Assembly (NCBI GenBank): GCA_040081265.1
Contig: JBEBGV010000040.1
Span: forward strand, 1-44,739
Direction: 5' to 3'
DNA length: 44,739 nt
From: JBEBGV01 sp040081265
GTDB lineage: Bacteria; Acidobacteriota; Vicinamibacteria; Vicinamibacterales; UBA2999
The notes below the pieces were generated by a model. It saw nothing but the letters and a program-made list of their open reading frames with translations, did no database searches and was not told the DNA's origin. Positions 7,870-16,301 of the stretch are shown here, piece by piece. Position 1 is the first letter of the stretch. Each line of letters opens with the position of its first letter. The position numbers were made by a program, and so were the translations under genes.

Positions 7870-9230
7870 GTTCACCCGAGGCGACTCCGGGCGCGAGTCC
7901 ACGCGCTCTGGCCGCCGTCGGGGTGGCAGCGGCGCTCACGCCGCTCAACTCCACCATGATCGCCGTCGCGCTCCCGGCGATGGCGCGAGACTTCGGTGCG
8001 GCGCCGTCGAGCGTGACCGTCTGGGTGGTCACCGTCTATCTCATCGCGACGATCGTGTTGCAGATGCCCGCCGGCGCCGTGGCAGATCGTATCGGCTACA
8101 AACCCACACTGGCGCTCGGCCGCTGGCTCTTCATGGGAGGAGCCGCCGCAGCGACCTTCGCGCCATCTATCTGGTTCGTCATCATCGGCCGTCTCTTCAT
8201 GGCCGCCGGCGGGGCGTTGATGCTGCCAACGGCGATGGCGCTGCTCAGGGTCATCGTGCCGGAAGCGCGTCGGCCGCGGGCATTCGGCGCCATGGGGGCA
8301 GTCATGGGCGGTGCGGCTGCGCTCGGTCCCGCACTCGGCGGCCTCATCATCGCGCGGGCCAGCTGGCGTGTCTTATTTCTGGTCAACCTTCCGCTCACCG
8401 TGCTGTCATGGTGGCTGCAGCCGAGCGGGTTTGCCGCTGACGTCCGTGCGCGCGTGCGTGAACATCCGTTCGACTGGGGAGGCAGCGCCCTGCTTGGCGG
8501 TTCTCTGGTGCTGGTCGTACTGGCGACCCGCATCGCGGCACCCCTTGCCTACGCCGCCGTGCTGGGTGGGTTGCTGCTGTTCGCTGCGCTCATCGTGCAG
8601 GCGCGCTCGGCGCCCGCGCCGGTCCTGGACTTCACGCTCTTTCGCGAGGCGCCGTTCGTGGCGGGTTCGGCGGTGATCGCGCTCCAGAACCTGGCCATGT
8701 ACGCGCTGCTCGTCCAGGTGCCATTTCTCTTTGCCGGCGGCTCGATGTCGGGCTCGCGCTTCAGCGTGGTCGTGATGGCGATGACGGCCATGATGGCGGT
8801 CACGTCGCCAGTGGGCGGACGCCTGGCCGAGCGTATCGGCTCGCGTATCACGGTGCTGGCGGGGGGAGTGGCAGGCGCCGTTGGCGTGGCGTCGCTGGTT
8901 CCACTCTCCTCAATGGCTCGCGCGGGTGCGCCGATTTCGGCGCTGCACGTCGCCGTACCGCTGGTCGTGGTTGGCCTGGGCCTGGGACTCTCTACCGGGC
9001 CGTCGCAGGCCGCGGCACTGAGCGCCATTGATCCGCACCGCAGCGGCATGGCCTCGGCGGCCATCGCGACGCTGCGCTACATCGGTGCTATCGTCGGCAC
9101 CGCTATTCTTGGACTGGCGCTCTCGGGCGACAGCAGCAGCCTCGCTGGCCAGCAGGCCGCCCTGTGGTGTTTTGCGGCCGCGTTCGTGCTGTCCGCGGTT
9201 GCCGCACTCAAGTTCCGCGCTCCGCGCTAA
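7866..9230 (+). CDS. MFS multidrug efflux transporter, DHA2-like
   Basis: This 454-residue integral membrane protein has about 12-14 hydrophobic segments. The first pair of helices carries LTPLNSTMIAVALPAMARDF, the start typical of EmrB/QacA-type drug:proton antiporters. ADRIGYKPTLALGRW is the loop 2-3 motif, and GPALGGLI in the fifth helix matches antiporter motif C. GTG at 7866 overlaps the stop of the ATP-grasp gene (GTGA). This makes it the third gene of a translationally coupled operon with the split PEP-utilising enzyme, suggesting the pump exports the enzyme's product or the same toxic compound. The substrate is unknown. Confidence 0.85.
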   Translation: MSSPEATPGASPRALAAVGVAAALTPLNSTMIAVALPAMARDFGAAPSSVTVWVVTVYLIATIVLQMPAGAVADRIGYKPTLALGRWLFMGGAAAATFAPSIWFVIIGRLFMAAGGALMLPTAMALLRVIVPEARRPRAFGAMGAVMGGAAALGPALGGLIIARASWRVLFLVNLPLTVLSWWLQPSGFAADVRARVREHPFDWGGSALLGGSLVLVVLATRIAAPLAYAAVLGGLLLFAALIVQARSAPAPVLDFTLFREAPFVAGSAVIALQNLAMYALLVQVPFLFAGGSMSGSRFSVVVMAMTAMMAVTSPVGGRLAERIGSRITVLAGGVAGAVGVASLVPLSSMARAGAPISALHVAVPLVVVGLGLGLSTGPSQAAALSAIDPHRSGMASAAIATLRYIGAIVGTAILGLALSGDSSSLAGQQAALWCFAAAFVLSAVAALKFRAPR

Positions 9231-9250
9231 AATCCTACGGGGTACACGCC

Positions 9251-9568
9251 ATGCCTATTTACGAATACGCCTGCCGAAAATGTGAAACGGAGTTCGAGCT
9301 GCTGGTGCTCAAGGACACCGTGGTGGCGTGTCCGGAGTGCAAAGGCCAGGACCTGGAGCGGTTGCTCTCGGGGTTCGCGGTCAGCACGGCTGAACTCTCG
9401 CAGTCGCGGGTCAAGGCCGCACGGAAGCGAGCCCGTAACAGCACCAGCTTCGTGGACAAGCAGGTTGCTGAAGCGGAACACCTGCACGAGCACGTGACCG
9501 AGCACATGAACGATCACGGTCATGCCGGTCCCGGCAAGTTCCGCGTCAAGAAGCCGCCGACGACGTAA
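9251..9568 (+). CDS. FmdB-family zinc-ribbon protein
   Basis: This 105-residue protein has the FmdB/CxxC-CxxC regulatory pattern at its N-terminus: MPIYEYACRKCETEFE, then VVACPECKGQDLERLLSGF, giving two CxxC pairs (residues about 8-11 and 28-31) that should bind zinc. The rest is a charged tail rich in Lys and His (EHLHEHVTEHMNDHGH), possibly a further metal-binding stretch. ATG at 9251 is chosen because the conserved MPIYEY motif starts there. A TAAAAT at 9228-9233 could be its -10 element. The function of the family is not settled. It converges on the next gene with an 8-base gap. Confidence 0.85.
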   Translation: MPIYEYACRKCETEFELLVLKDTVVACPECKGQDLERLLSGFAVSTAELSQSRVKAARKRARNSTSFVDKQVAEAEHLHEHVTEHMNDHGHAGPGKFRVKKPPTT

Positions 9569-9576
9569 CGATCGAA

Positions 9577-10476
9577 CTACTGCGCGGCCCTGTCCTTGGC
9601 GACAGGAAGTTCCAGCAGCAGCCGGCTGCCGTTCGCGAAGCGCGTCGTCGAGACCGAACCGCCATAGGCCTCGGCCAGACGTCGGAGCGCCAGGACCGAA
9701 ACCGGCGTGGACCATGCGCCGGCGTTCTCGGATCCCGCCTCGCCAACCACAGAGGGCCACGACTCCGGCACAGAGGCTGAGTCCTGCGAGATCGCCAACG
9801 TCACTTTTCCAGCCGGTTCGGGCAGTGCGGCGATGAGTACGCCGCCGTCCTTGACGCGTGCCGCCAGCTCGATTGTCAGCAGCGTCAGTCCTGACAGCAC
9901 GAACACCAGCATCTCTTCCTGTCCGGTGACCGACATGCCGTCGCCGACCGAGAGGATGGTGTCGACGTGCACGCCGCGTAGCCTGCGCTCGTGTTCCACC
10001 GACTCCACCAGTCGAGTCATCAGGCGACGAACCTGCGTCGTGCGCCGAGTGGGGGCGACTCCCTGTCGAAGTACGCGCGCCGCCTGCAGCACGCAGGTCG
10101 AGCGCCAGGCTTCGGCCCTGATGAGGCTGGTGGCGACCTGCTTGGTCAGCCCTGTGACGTCGTCTTCAACCAGCGCGGCGCATGAGCTGATGGCGTGGAG
10201 CGCTGTGAGGACGTCAGCCTCGCTCGAGCTCTGTGGTGTCGCAGCGGGTGCGGAGCGCCGGGCGGTTGCAGGTGTTGCTGGCGCCGCGGCACGAGCGCTT
10301 TCGAGCTGCTCCACATAGTGCGCATCAGCGCGCATGCGATAGTTCGAGGGCAGTCCTTCGCGGAAGCGCGGACTTTGCGGTTCGCTGTCGCCCGATGACG
10401 GAAGAAAGTCGTCGAACGCCGACAGCGCGGATTCCTCCGGCAGAGGATTGTCAGTCAGGGGATTGAGCTCGGACAC
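9577..10476 (-). CDS. Degenerate histidine-kinase-like (GHKL) protein
   Basis: This 299-residue protein has no transmembrane segment or signal peptide. The first 110 residues are acidic, then Ala/Pro-rich. Residues about 115-200 form a helical bundle like a dimerisation domain. The C-terminal 100 residues resemble a kinase ATPase domain, with LRRLAEAYGGSVSTTRFANGSRLLLELPVA at the end, the usual last helix and strand. The phospho-acceptor His box, the N-box Asn and the DxGxG of the G1 box are not present, so ATP binding and phosphotransfer are unlikely. It may be a scaffold or regulator. The partner is unknown. Confidence 0.6.
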   Translation of the reverse strand: MSELNPLTDNPLPEESALSAFDDFLPSSGDSEPQSPRFREGLPSNYRMRADAHYVEQLESARAAAPATPATARRSAPAATPQSSSEADVLTALHAISSCAALVEDDVTGLTKQVATSLIRAEAWRSTCVLQAARVLRQGVAPTRRTTQVRRLMTRLVESVEHERRLRGVHVDTILSVGDGMSVTGQEEMLVFVLSGLTLLTIELAARVKDGGVLIAALPEPAGKVTLAISQDSASVPESWPSVVGEAGSENAGAWSTPVSVLALRRLAEAYGGSVSTTRFANGSRLLLELPVAKDRAAQ

Positions 10477-10581
10477 AGTTGGGAAACCTGGGAAGCGAGA
10501 CGTGAAGAATGTGGGCGCGAAGGTTCAAGTGTATCGCGTCACGTCAGCACACGCCAGATACGTTCGACCGAAAATCGCTGT

Positions 10582-11265
10582 TCAGCGATCGGCAACTCTG
10601 CGTTCACGCACATCAGACGACGCTGCGCGAGCAGACGTCACCGCAACAATGCGCGGCCGAGGTTTCTCGGCAGGTGGCAGAGTCAGGGCGGGATCGGGCT
10701 GCGCGATCACAAGATCGTTATCCGCGGGCGCCGCAGTCGGACGGGCGCGCCTGGTGCGAAGGTACCAGACAGAGAAACTTCCGCCGGCGAACGCTGTGGA
10801 TGCGGCGAGGTAGACCACGCCGGTGAGCGCGATCATCGTCCATGCGGTCAGTCCGGACAGCCATGCGATCGACAGTCCGACGGCCAGGACGACGCTCAGA
10901 TCGACGACGGCCGCAATCAAGTTCTGGCGTGTCGGAATGCCTCGGCGCGCTCCGCCATCGAAGGTCAGGCGCAGCGGTGGCGACTGAGAGATGCGAGCGA
11001 GTGTCGGTGCTGAACCATCCTCGGGGAAGAGCTGGCTGAATTCCGCCCACACCGGTTCGAACGGGATGTCGATCGCGCGGGTATATGAACGGAGGAACGC
11101 GCGGCGGAAGATCCCCTTCGGCCACTGCGACAGGTCGTTCCGCTCAAGGCTGGACAGCAGCGAGAGACCGATCTTGGTCGAGTCGGCGATATCCTGAAGC
11201 GTAATCCCCTGACGCTCCCGATGAGCCTTGAGCCGGGGGCCAAAGGAAAAACGCGCAACGCTCAT
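10582..11265 (-). CDS. RodZ-like helix-turn-helix membrane protein
   Basis: This 227-residue protein starts with a RodZ-type HTH (about residues 5-75): FGPRLKAHRERQGITLQDIADSTKI, LLSSLERNDLSQWPKGIFRRAFLRSYTRAI. A linker follows, then two hydrophobic segments (about 115-135 and 140-165) and a basic, Pro/Ala-rich tail. In cell-shape protein RodZ the HTH binds MreB; here the extracellular RodZ domain is absent, so that role is uncertain. A TTGCGA/TATGTT promoter (17-bp spacing) lies just before the start, leaving a leader of about 5 bases. It diverges from the barrel gene at 11392. Confidence 0.7.
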   Translation of the reverse strand: MSVARFSFGPRLKAHRERQGITLQDIADSTKIGLSLLSSLERNDLSQWPKGIFRRAFLRSYTRAIDIPFEPVWAEFSQLFPEDGSAPTLARISQSPPLRLTFDGGARRGIPTRQNLIAAVVDLSVVLAVGLSIAWLSGLTAWTMIALTGVVYLAASTAFAGGSFSVWYLRTRRARPTAAPADNDLVIAQPDPALTLPPAEKPRPRIVAVTSARAASSDVRERRVADR

Positions 11266-11276
11266 CTAGGATCACG

Positions 11277-11305
11277 AACATACGCGCTCCTTCAGGTGAT
11301 CGCAA
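11277..11305 (-). promoter_or_regulatory. Sigma-70-type promoter for the RodZ-like gene
   Basis: On the minus strand TTGCGA (11305-11300) and TATGTT (11282-11277) are separated by 17 bases. The expected start near 11270 is about 5 bases before the ATG at 11265, so the mRNA would be nearly leaderless. Confidence 0.45.
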
Positions 11306-11391
11306 GCCCTTCAACCTCAACGGTACACAAAAAAGAGACTGGCATGGCGCCTGCTTCTTTCCCAGCCGTACCCCAAAGAATGGAGACTCCA

Positions 11392-11976
11392 ATGAAACCC
11401 GTTACTCAACATCTGGTCGTCGCCTCCCTGCTCGCAGTGGGGCTACTGACCGCAGCAGAGCCAGCCGCAGCACAGGGCTTTATCAGCCCCCTCGTCGGAT
11501 TCAACTTCGGAGGCGATGCGGGCTGCCAGACGGCCACTGACTGCAACGACAAGAACCTGAACCTCGGCGTGTCGTTCGGGTCTCTCGGCACGATCTTCGG
11601 GTTTGAAGAGGAAGTGGCCTACGCCAGGGACTTCTTTGGTGAGACGCCGGGCCTGTCGTCAAATGTCCTGACGGTCATGAGCAATCTCATGCTCGCTCCC
11701 GACTTGAAGGTTGTGCGCCCGTACGCGCTGGCTGGCGTAGGGCTCATCAAGTCACACGCCGAGCTGACGGGGTCGAACCTGCTCAGCACGGACAACAACG
11801 CGTTCGGCTGGAATGTGGGGGGAGGACTGATGGTCTTCTTGACCCCGAACGTCGGCCTGCGCGGAGACATCCGCTACTTCCACGCGTTTCAGGATCTGGA
11901 ACTGGGCGGGCTCACGATCTCAGACACGAAACTCGACTTCGGGCGGGCGGCAGCAGCGCTCGTGTTTAAGTTCTGA
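11392..11976 (+). CDS. Outer-membrane beta-barrel protein
   Basis: The 194-residue protein has a clear signal peptide (MKPVTQHLVVASLLAVGLLTAAEPAAAQ, cleavage near residue 28 after AAAQ). The mature part has alternating strands with Gly and aromatic residues and ends in FGRAAAALVFKF, with the C-terminal Phe typical of barrels inserted by BamA. It resembles the OmpA/OmpW-like 8-strand fold (PYALAGVGLI, NAFGWNVGGGLMVFL, VGLRGDIRYF). One CQTATDC pair may form a disulfide. The start at 11392 is supported by GGAG 6-7 bases upstream; further ATGs at 11380 and 11344 are less likely. The ligand or role is unknown. Confidence 0.8.
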   Translation: MKPVTQHLVVASLLAVGLLTAAEPAAAQGFISPLVGFNFGGDAGCQTATDCNDKNLNLGVSFGSLGTIFGFEEEVAYARDFFGETPGLSSNVLTVMSNLMLAPDLKVVRPYALAGVGLIKSHAELTGSNLLSTDNNAFGWNVGGGLMVFLTPNVGLRGDIRYFHAFQDLELGGLTISDTKLDFGRAAAALVFKF

Positions 11977-11978
11977 GA

Positions 11979-12005
11979 AAGGGCGGGTCCTGCGGACCCG
12001 CCCTT
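11979..12005. terminator. Bidirectional hairpin terminator between convergent genes
   Basis: AAGGGCGGGTCC (11979-11990), loop TGC, GGACCCGCCCTT (11994-12005): a perfect 12-bp stem starting with AA and ending with TT on both strands. It lies between the convergent barrel and DsbD genes. The core is the same palindrome as at 35164-35184, so it may be a recruited REP-like unit. Confidence 0.65.
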
Positions 12006-12013
12006 CGTACGAC

Positions 12014-13243
12014 TTAGTCAGTCGGATTGATGATGGCGTAGGTCGGCAGACCTACGCTGTCAAACTTCTCAAGTAGCGCCTTGGCCGGCTGCGCCTCGGG
12101 ATCTTCCGCCTGGAACTTCACCTTGATGTAGTTGGCCATCGCCGATTTGACGGTCTCGTCCTGGAAAGTTGTTTCATCCATGACGTAGCAGTTCTTACAC
12201 CAGGTGGCCCACATGTCGACAAAGACAGGCTTGCCCTCGGCCCTGGCGGCAGCGAGCGCGTCGGGGATCGACTGATACCAGCCATCCTTGATCCCAGTCT
12301 GGGCACTTGCGGCTTCCGCCCGCATCCCGAACAGTCCGTAGGCTTCCCAGCCGTAGTACGCCGCGGTGAGCAGGATCAGCACGCCAAAGGCGTGCTTCAC
12401 GTGCACCATCCATGCGCCTGGCTTCGGAAGGGCAGCCAGGCCCGCGCCTGCAAGCGGCCACGGCAGCGCCATCCCGAGCCCCAGCAGAAAGGGCAGGCCG
12501 AGCGCGAGGGCGGTCCCTTTCGTGTAGAGGTCGCTCGAGAACAGTACGACTTGAATCACGACCGGCGCGACGCAGGCCCCGGCGAGCAGGGCCGCGATGC
12601 CGCCCATACCGAAGGCCAGTGCGAAGGTTCCGCGCCGCGACTCATCGGCCTGCATACCCGACGAGAACCTGGAAAGGTCGATCGTCAATACATCGAACAT
12701 CGCCAGGCCGAGCACGATGAACAGGGCAGCGATGCCGACGTTGAACCAGGGTGACGCGTTCAGCGTACCGAAGCTGCCAGCAGTCAGGATGACGACGACG
12801 CCGAGGATGCCGTAGACGGCGGCCATAGCCGCGCCGTAGACAGCCCCAAGGAGAAACCCACGTTTGCGTGAGCCGCTCTTGGTGCCCGCGCCGATGATGG
12901 CCAGGTTGATGGGAATCATCGGCAGCACGCAGGGCGTCAGGTTGAGCGCCAGGCCGCCGACGAACACGAGCAGCAGGATCGCCACCGGCCCCCGACCCTC
13001 GAACATGCCCGGTTCCTTGATGCCCGCTTCGGAATCCGACAGAAATTTGAGGAATTTCTCCGTGCGCACGTAGCCCGCGGTTGTCCCCAGGACGTCGAAT
13101 TTACCGAGTGCGGTCAGTTCGGGTGACTGCGCTGCCGCGGGAACCGGATCGGCAGACTGTGCTGTCGCCTGTTGCGGCCCGGCGACCACCCAGGAGACGA
13201 CCGACATGGCGACCAGTCCGACGAGGAGAATGCGCTTCAACAT
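12014..13243 (-). CDS. dsbD: Thiol:disulfide interchange protein, DsbD/ScsB type
   Basis: This 409-residue inner-membrane reductase would carry electrons from cytoplasmic thioredoxin to periplasmic thiols. A signal/anchor at 1-29 is followed by a short periplasmic stretch, then an eight-helix DsbD-beta domain (about 85-325). Its two redox Cys lie in LTPCVLPMIP near 106 and LAGACVAPVV near 222. A C-terminal thioredoxin-like domain (about 325-409) has MWATWCKNCYVMDE, giving the CxxC near 348. The usual N-terminal immunoglobulin-like DsbD-alpha domain is missing, so another protein must receive the electrons. The start is ATG at 13243 (MLKRILLVGL); reading further upstream would overlap the lipoprotein gene on the other strand. 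Confidence 0.88.
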   Translation of the reverse strand: MLKRILLVGLVAMSVVSWVVAGPQQATAQSADPVPAAAQSPELTALGKFDVLGTTAGYVRTEKFLKFLSDSEAGIKEPGMFEGRGPVAILLLVFVGGLALNLTPCVLPMIPINLAIIGAGTKSGSRKRGFLLGAVYGAAMAAVYGILGVVVILTAGSFGTLNASPWFNVGIAALFIVLGLAMFDVLTIDLSRFSSGMQADESRRGTFALAFGMGGIAALLAGACVAPVVIQVVLFSSDLYTKGTALALGLPFLLGLGMALPWPLAGAGLAALPKPGAWMVHVKHAFGVLILLTAAYYGWEAYGLFGMRAEAASAQTGIKDGWYQSIPDALAAARAEGKPVFVDMWATWCKNCYVMDETTFQDETVKSAMANYIKVKFQAEDPEAQPAKALLEKFDSVGLPTYAIINPTD

Positions 13244-13336
13244 GGCCGCCCGAATTATCCTACGGATCGGGGTCGATCCATCCCCGTCGGCAGCAGGATT
13301 GCAACTGGCGGGTGAGAATCGACCCGGAGGGTGCCA

Positions 13337-13735
13337 ATGGCTGGGATTTTGCGCGCAGGCGGTCTGACGGTAGCAGTAGCGGTCTTGTGGCTGGGGGGCT
13401 GTTCGAGGGGACCACTGCAGTTGTCCACAGTTCAGCTTGGAAGTGCACTCAACTCGGACAAGAGCATCGCGACCCACGTCAGCCGGTTCAAACCTGACCA
13501 GACGGTCTACGTGGCGGCTCTGACCGCCGGCCCGGGTTCCGGAGAAGTCGCCGCCAGGTGGACCTTCGGCGGACGCATCATCAGCGAAGAGAAGAAGAGC
13601 GTGTCGTACACGCAGGATGCCGCCACAGAATTTCACATTGCCTACGCCGGCGGATTTCCCACCGGCGAGTACAAAGTCGAAGTCTTGATTGACGGCACCT
13701 CCGCGGCATCGCGTGATTTCAGAATTGAACCTTAA
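13337..13735 (+). CDS. Small predicted lipoprotein
   Basis: This 132-residue secreted protein starts at ATG 13337 with GGAGG 6 bases upstream. The N-terminus has a hydrophobic stretch and a lipobox LGGC (Cys near residue 22), so it should be lipid-anchored in the envelope. The mature part looks beta-rich, like a small Ig-like fold: TVYVAALTAGPGSGEVAARW, then YKVEVLIDGTSAASRDFRI. No catalytic motif is visible. It diverges from dsbD with a 93-base gap and lies 43 bases before the coiled-coil gene. Confidence 0.7.
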   Translation: MAGILRAGGLTVAVAVLWLGGCSRGPLQLSTVQLGSALNSDKSIATHVSRFKPDQTVYVAALTAGPGSGEVAARWTFGGRIISEEKKSVSYTQDAATEFHIAYAGGFPTGEYKVEVLIDGTSAASRDFRIEP

Positions 13736-13778
13736 GTGGCGCGATGATTTGTGTATCATGCCGACCTAAGGTTTCTCC

Positions 13779-15197
13779 GTGGATCACACCACACCTGACG
13801 CTCCAGCTCTGACTCCCGCACCGGCCGACGAACCGTCGTCTGCGATCCCTGCCGTGCCCGCGGCGGCCGAACAGACCGATGCCGGAGAGAGCCTGGCGCA
13901 GCTGGCCAGGCGTGCCTCAGAGATTCTCGAGCGCTGGAGCATCGCCGGTGAGCGTCACGAGCGCGCCGTCAACCAGCTCGAATCCCAGCTGTCCGAGTTC
14001 GAGGTGACGAGTGCGCGCATGCAGCGCGACGCGTCACAGAAGATGCAGGAGCTCCAGCGGGCGATCCACGGCGAGTGGTCGTCGTTACGTGAGGTCCACG
14101 AGGAACCGATCCGTCAGTTGCGCGAGCAAGCCAACAGCCTGACGGAGGTCTGCATTGCGACCGCGCACTCGGCCCAGCGCGGGTTCGATCAGGCCGAAGC
14201 GCGGCTCGCCGCGATTGAACTTGAACTGCAGCGACGCATCGCCGATCTCAGGCGCGAGGTGCAGACCGTCGTTGACGAGATGCGGACCACGCCTGGGCTT
14301 GCACGGATTGGCGCCAATCCTCCTGCCTGGCCACTCGACGGCGTGACCAGGTTGCACCAGCAGCTCAGGCAGAGCCCCGACGAGACGCCCGAGCCTCCGC
14401 GCCTCGAGGCACCGCCCCTGCAGGCGCAGGTCGTGGTCGATCCGCTTCCGAACAGCGAGCGGACCGTCCCACCACCGGTTGTCCGCCCCACCGTGTCCAC
14501 CAACGCCTCCTCCGTTCAGTCAGCTCCGCCGTCGGCCGCAGATTCAGAGCTGTCCGAGCGACTACTCGACCTGGAGCGCGCGCTTCGCGAACGCGAGTCA
14601 GAGCCGCGCGAGACTCCGAGGCGGGCGCCTCTCCCGAGCCTTCCGACGCGGCGCACCACGCTGATACTGGGAACGGTCGCCGCGATGGCGGTTCTGTTCG
14701 CGCTCTGGACGCAGAGCCGCGTCGGCAGCCGCGTGGCCAGCGCCGAGCAGTCACAGCAGGCGGCCACGGAAGAGACTGCAGCCTTGCGCGAGCAGTCTGC
14801 GCGCGAGGTCGCCGCGGCGAAGGAGCAGGCCGCGCGAGCCGAGATGGTGAGCGGTGTGCTCGCCGCGCCGGACCTGATCCGGTTTACGCTGGCGCCCTCC
14901 GACGAGAACTCGTCTGCCACGGGACAGGCCTTGTGGAGCCGCGAGCGTGGTTTCGTGATCAGTGCGTCACGACTTGGACCGCCGCCAGCGGGACGAACCT
15001 ACCAGGCGTGGCTGCTGGCCCGCGGTCAGGCAATCAGTGCCGGCACCTTTGAACCCGACGAGAATGGATCGGTGACCTTCGCGGTCAACGTCACACCCGC
15101 GCCGCCGCCGTTGATTTCGGTGGTGGTGTCGCTCGAGCCAGACGGCGGAAGTCGCCGTCCGGACGGACCGCCCGTACTGGTACGGGTTCGCCAGTAA
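13779..15197 (+). CDS. Coiled-coil membrane protein with RskA-like C-terminal domain
   Basis: This is a 472-residue protein. Residues about 35-175 are long charged helices (probable coiled coil). Residues about 200-290 are a Pro-rich linker, and one membrane helix lies near 293-311 (TTLILGTVAAMAVLFALW). A second short coiled coil follows. The C-terminal 110 residues match the extracytoplasmic domain of anti-sigma-K factors (SRLGPPPAGRTYQAWLLARG, then GSVTFAVNV and VVSLEPDGGSRRPDGP). The cytoplasmic sigma-binding zinc domain of true anti-sigma factors is absent and no sigma gene is nearby, so regulation of a sigma factor is unlikely. The start is GTG at 13779, with AAGG 8 bases upstream. The unknown gene at 15228 follows 30 bases later. 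Confidence 0.7.
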   Translation: MDHTTPDAPALTPAPADEPSSAIPAVPAAAEQTDAGESLAQLARRASEILERWSIAGERHERAVNQLESQLSEFEVTSARMQRDASQKMQELQRAIHGEWSSLREVHEEPIRQLREQANSLTEVCIATAHSAQRGFDQAEARLAAIELELQRRIADLRREVQTVVDEMRTTPGLARIGANPPAWPLDGVTRLHQQLRQSPDETPEPPRLEAPPLQAQVVVDPLPNSERTVPPPVVRPTVSTNASSVQSAPPSAADSELSERLLDLERALRERESEPRETPRRAPLPSLPTRRTTLILGTVAAMAVLFALWTQSRVGSRVASAEQSQQAATEETAALREQSAREVAAAKEQAARAEMVSGVLAAPDLIRFTLAPSDENSSATGQALWSRERGFVISASRLGPPPAGRTYQAWLLARGQAISAGTFEPDENGSVTFAVNVTPAPPPLISVVVSLEPDGGSRRPDGPPVLVRVRQ

Positions 15198-15227
15198 CCG
15201 TTTCGTTCCTTCCGGTCGGGCAGCGAC

Positions 15228-16301
15228 ATGCGTCTCTCACTCCACGAAGTGCTGGCTATCGTCGGCCGCCTGGATGACAACTCGGGCTTCGACACACCCC
15301 GCGACAGGTTTCGCCGCTTCCTCGTTGAGCACATGACCTCGGCCCCGGTGGCGCGTACATTCCTGGACGAAGCACAGCAGCTGATTTCTGAACAGTACCA
15401 GCGCGCGCTGCAGGACACTGTGCTCGCCGCCGGGCGCTTGCTGGGCTTTGAGATCACCTTCGGTGACTACGAACGCCACGGTGCCGCGGCCAGAACGGCA
15501 GGACAGTGGTTGTCACGGCGGCGTCTGACGGTGACCATTCAGCTCTGGTCAGACGATGCGTCGACCGACTTCGCAGCGGTCACGCGCGCGCTGGACGCAC
15601 CACAGCCAGACGTCGATCCGACGATTCCGCACGCACGTCTCTCGGTCGTGACCGCCTCGTGTGGCAGCCGGCCCCGGATCGAGGAAGCCGTCGCGCTTCG
15701 ATCACAGATGACACGCATCGTGTCGCTGCGCTCGCTGATGGATCTGATCAGCGTCGCGAACACACCGCATCTCACACACGATGACGTGCTCCGCCTGCTC
15801 AATCCCACACCCTCACTCGAAGGACAGATTGGATTGCTGGCCCGTCTGGCTCACTCGTCCCGGCCGCCGACACCGGCTCCTCCGGCTGCCACCCCGCCCC
15901 GCGAACAGTCGTGCTGGGTCTACGTCGTCCGAGAGCACGAGCCGGGAAACCTGGAGCCGGTCGGTGTGAGCGACCGACTGCTGATGACGCTGCCGGCGGG
16001 CGAAACCCCTGCAATCAGCGCGGGGGATCTCCTCGCGTTTCTCGTGCCCTCGCGCGGGGTCGTGGCGCAGTCGCGGGTCGGAGACGTGCTCGAAGAGGGG
16101 GCTGATGACGTGGGCGACTCGCAGGTGCGCTACGCGCTACGCCTCGACGACATCGTCATCCTGAATCGACCCGCCCCGGTGGAAACCGAGCAGCGGCTGA
16201 ACCTCGAACTGCAGGCAGCCGTGAGCCAGGAGCCGTGCGTGCGCGTCAGCCGTGACGAGTTCGAGGTGCTGACGCTGGCGCCACACGCACCGACTGTCTA
16301 G
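15228..16301 (+). CDS. Hypothetical protein, two-domain
   Basis: I do not recognise this 357-residue protein. There is no signal peptide or membrane helix. The first 200 residues are mixed helix and strand (LSLHEVLAIVGRLDDNSGFD, FLVEHMTSAPVARTFLDEA). A Pro-rich linker lies near 210-226 (PPTPAPPAATPP). The last 130 residues look beta-rich and may be a separate domain (SCWVYVVREHEPGNLEPVG, ALRLDDIVILNRPAPVETE). It follows the RskA-like gene closely and is likely cotranscribed with it. Its stop overlaps the stop of the convergent pseudokinase gene at CTAG (16298-16301). Confidence 0.55.
   Translation: MRLSLHEVLAIVGRLDDNSGFDTPRDRFRRFLVEHMTSAPVARTFLDEAQQLISEQYQRALQDTVLAAGRLLGFEITFGDYERHGAAARTAGQWLSRRRLTVTIQLWSDDASTDFAAVTRALDAPQPDVDPTIPHARLSVVTASCGSRPRIEEAVALRSQMTRIVSLRSLMDLISVANTPHLTHDDVLRLLNPTPSLEGQIGLLARLAHSSRPPTPAPPAATPPREQSCWVYVVREHEPGNLEPVGVSDRLLMTLPAGETPAISAGDLLAFLVPSRGVVAQSRVGDVLEEGADDVGDSQVRYALRLDDIVILNRPAPVETEQRLNLELQAAVSQEPCVRVSRDEFEVLTLAPHAPTV

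Noticed and set aside
13244..13759. 172-codon upstream extension of dsbD
   Set aside because: It runs through the lipoprotein gene on the other strand, and a normal signal sequence begins at ATG 13243.
13779..15197. Functional anti-sigma factor
   Set aside because: The sigma-binding zinc domain is absent and no sigma gene is adjacent; only the outer domain matches.
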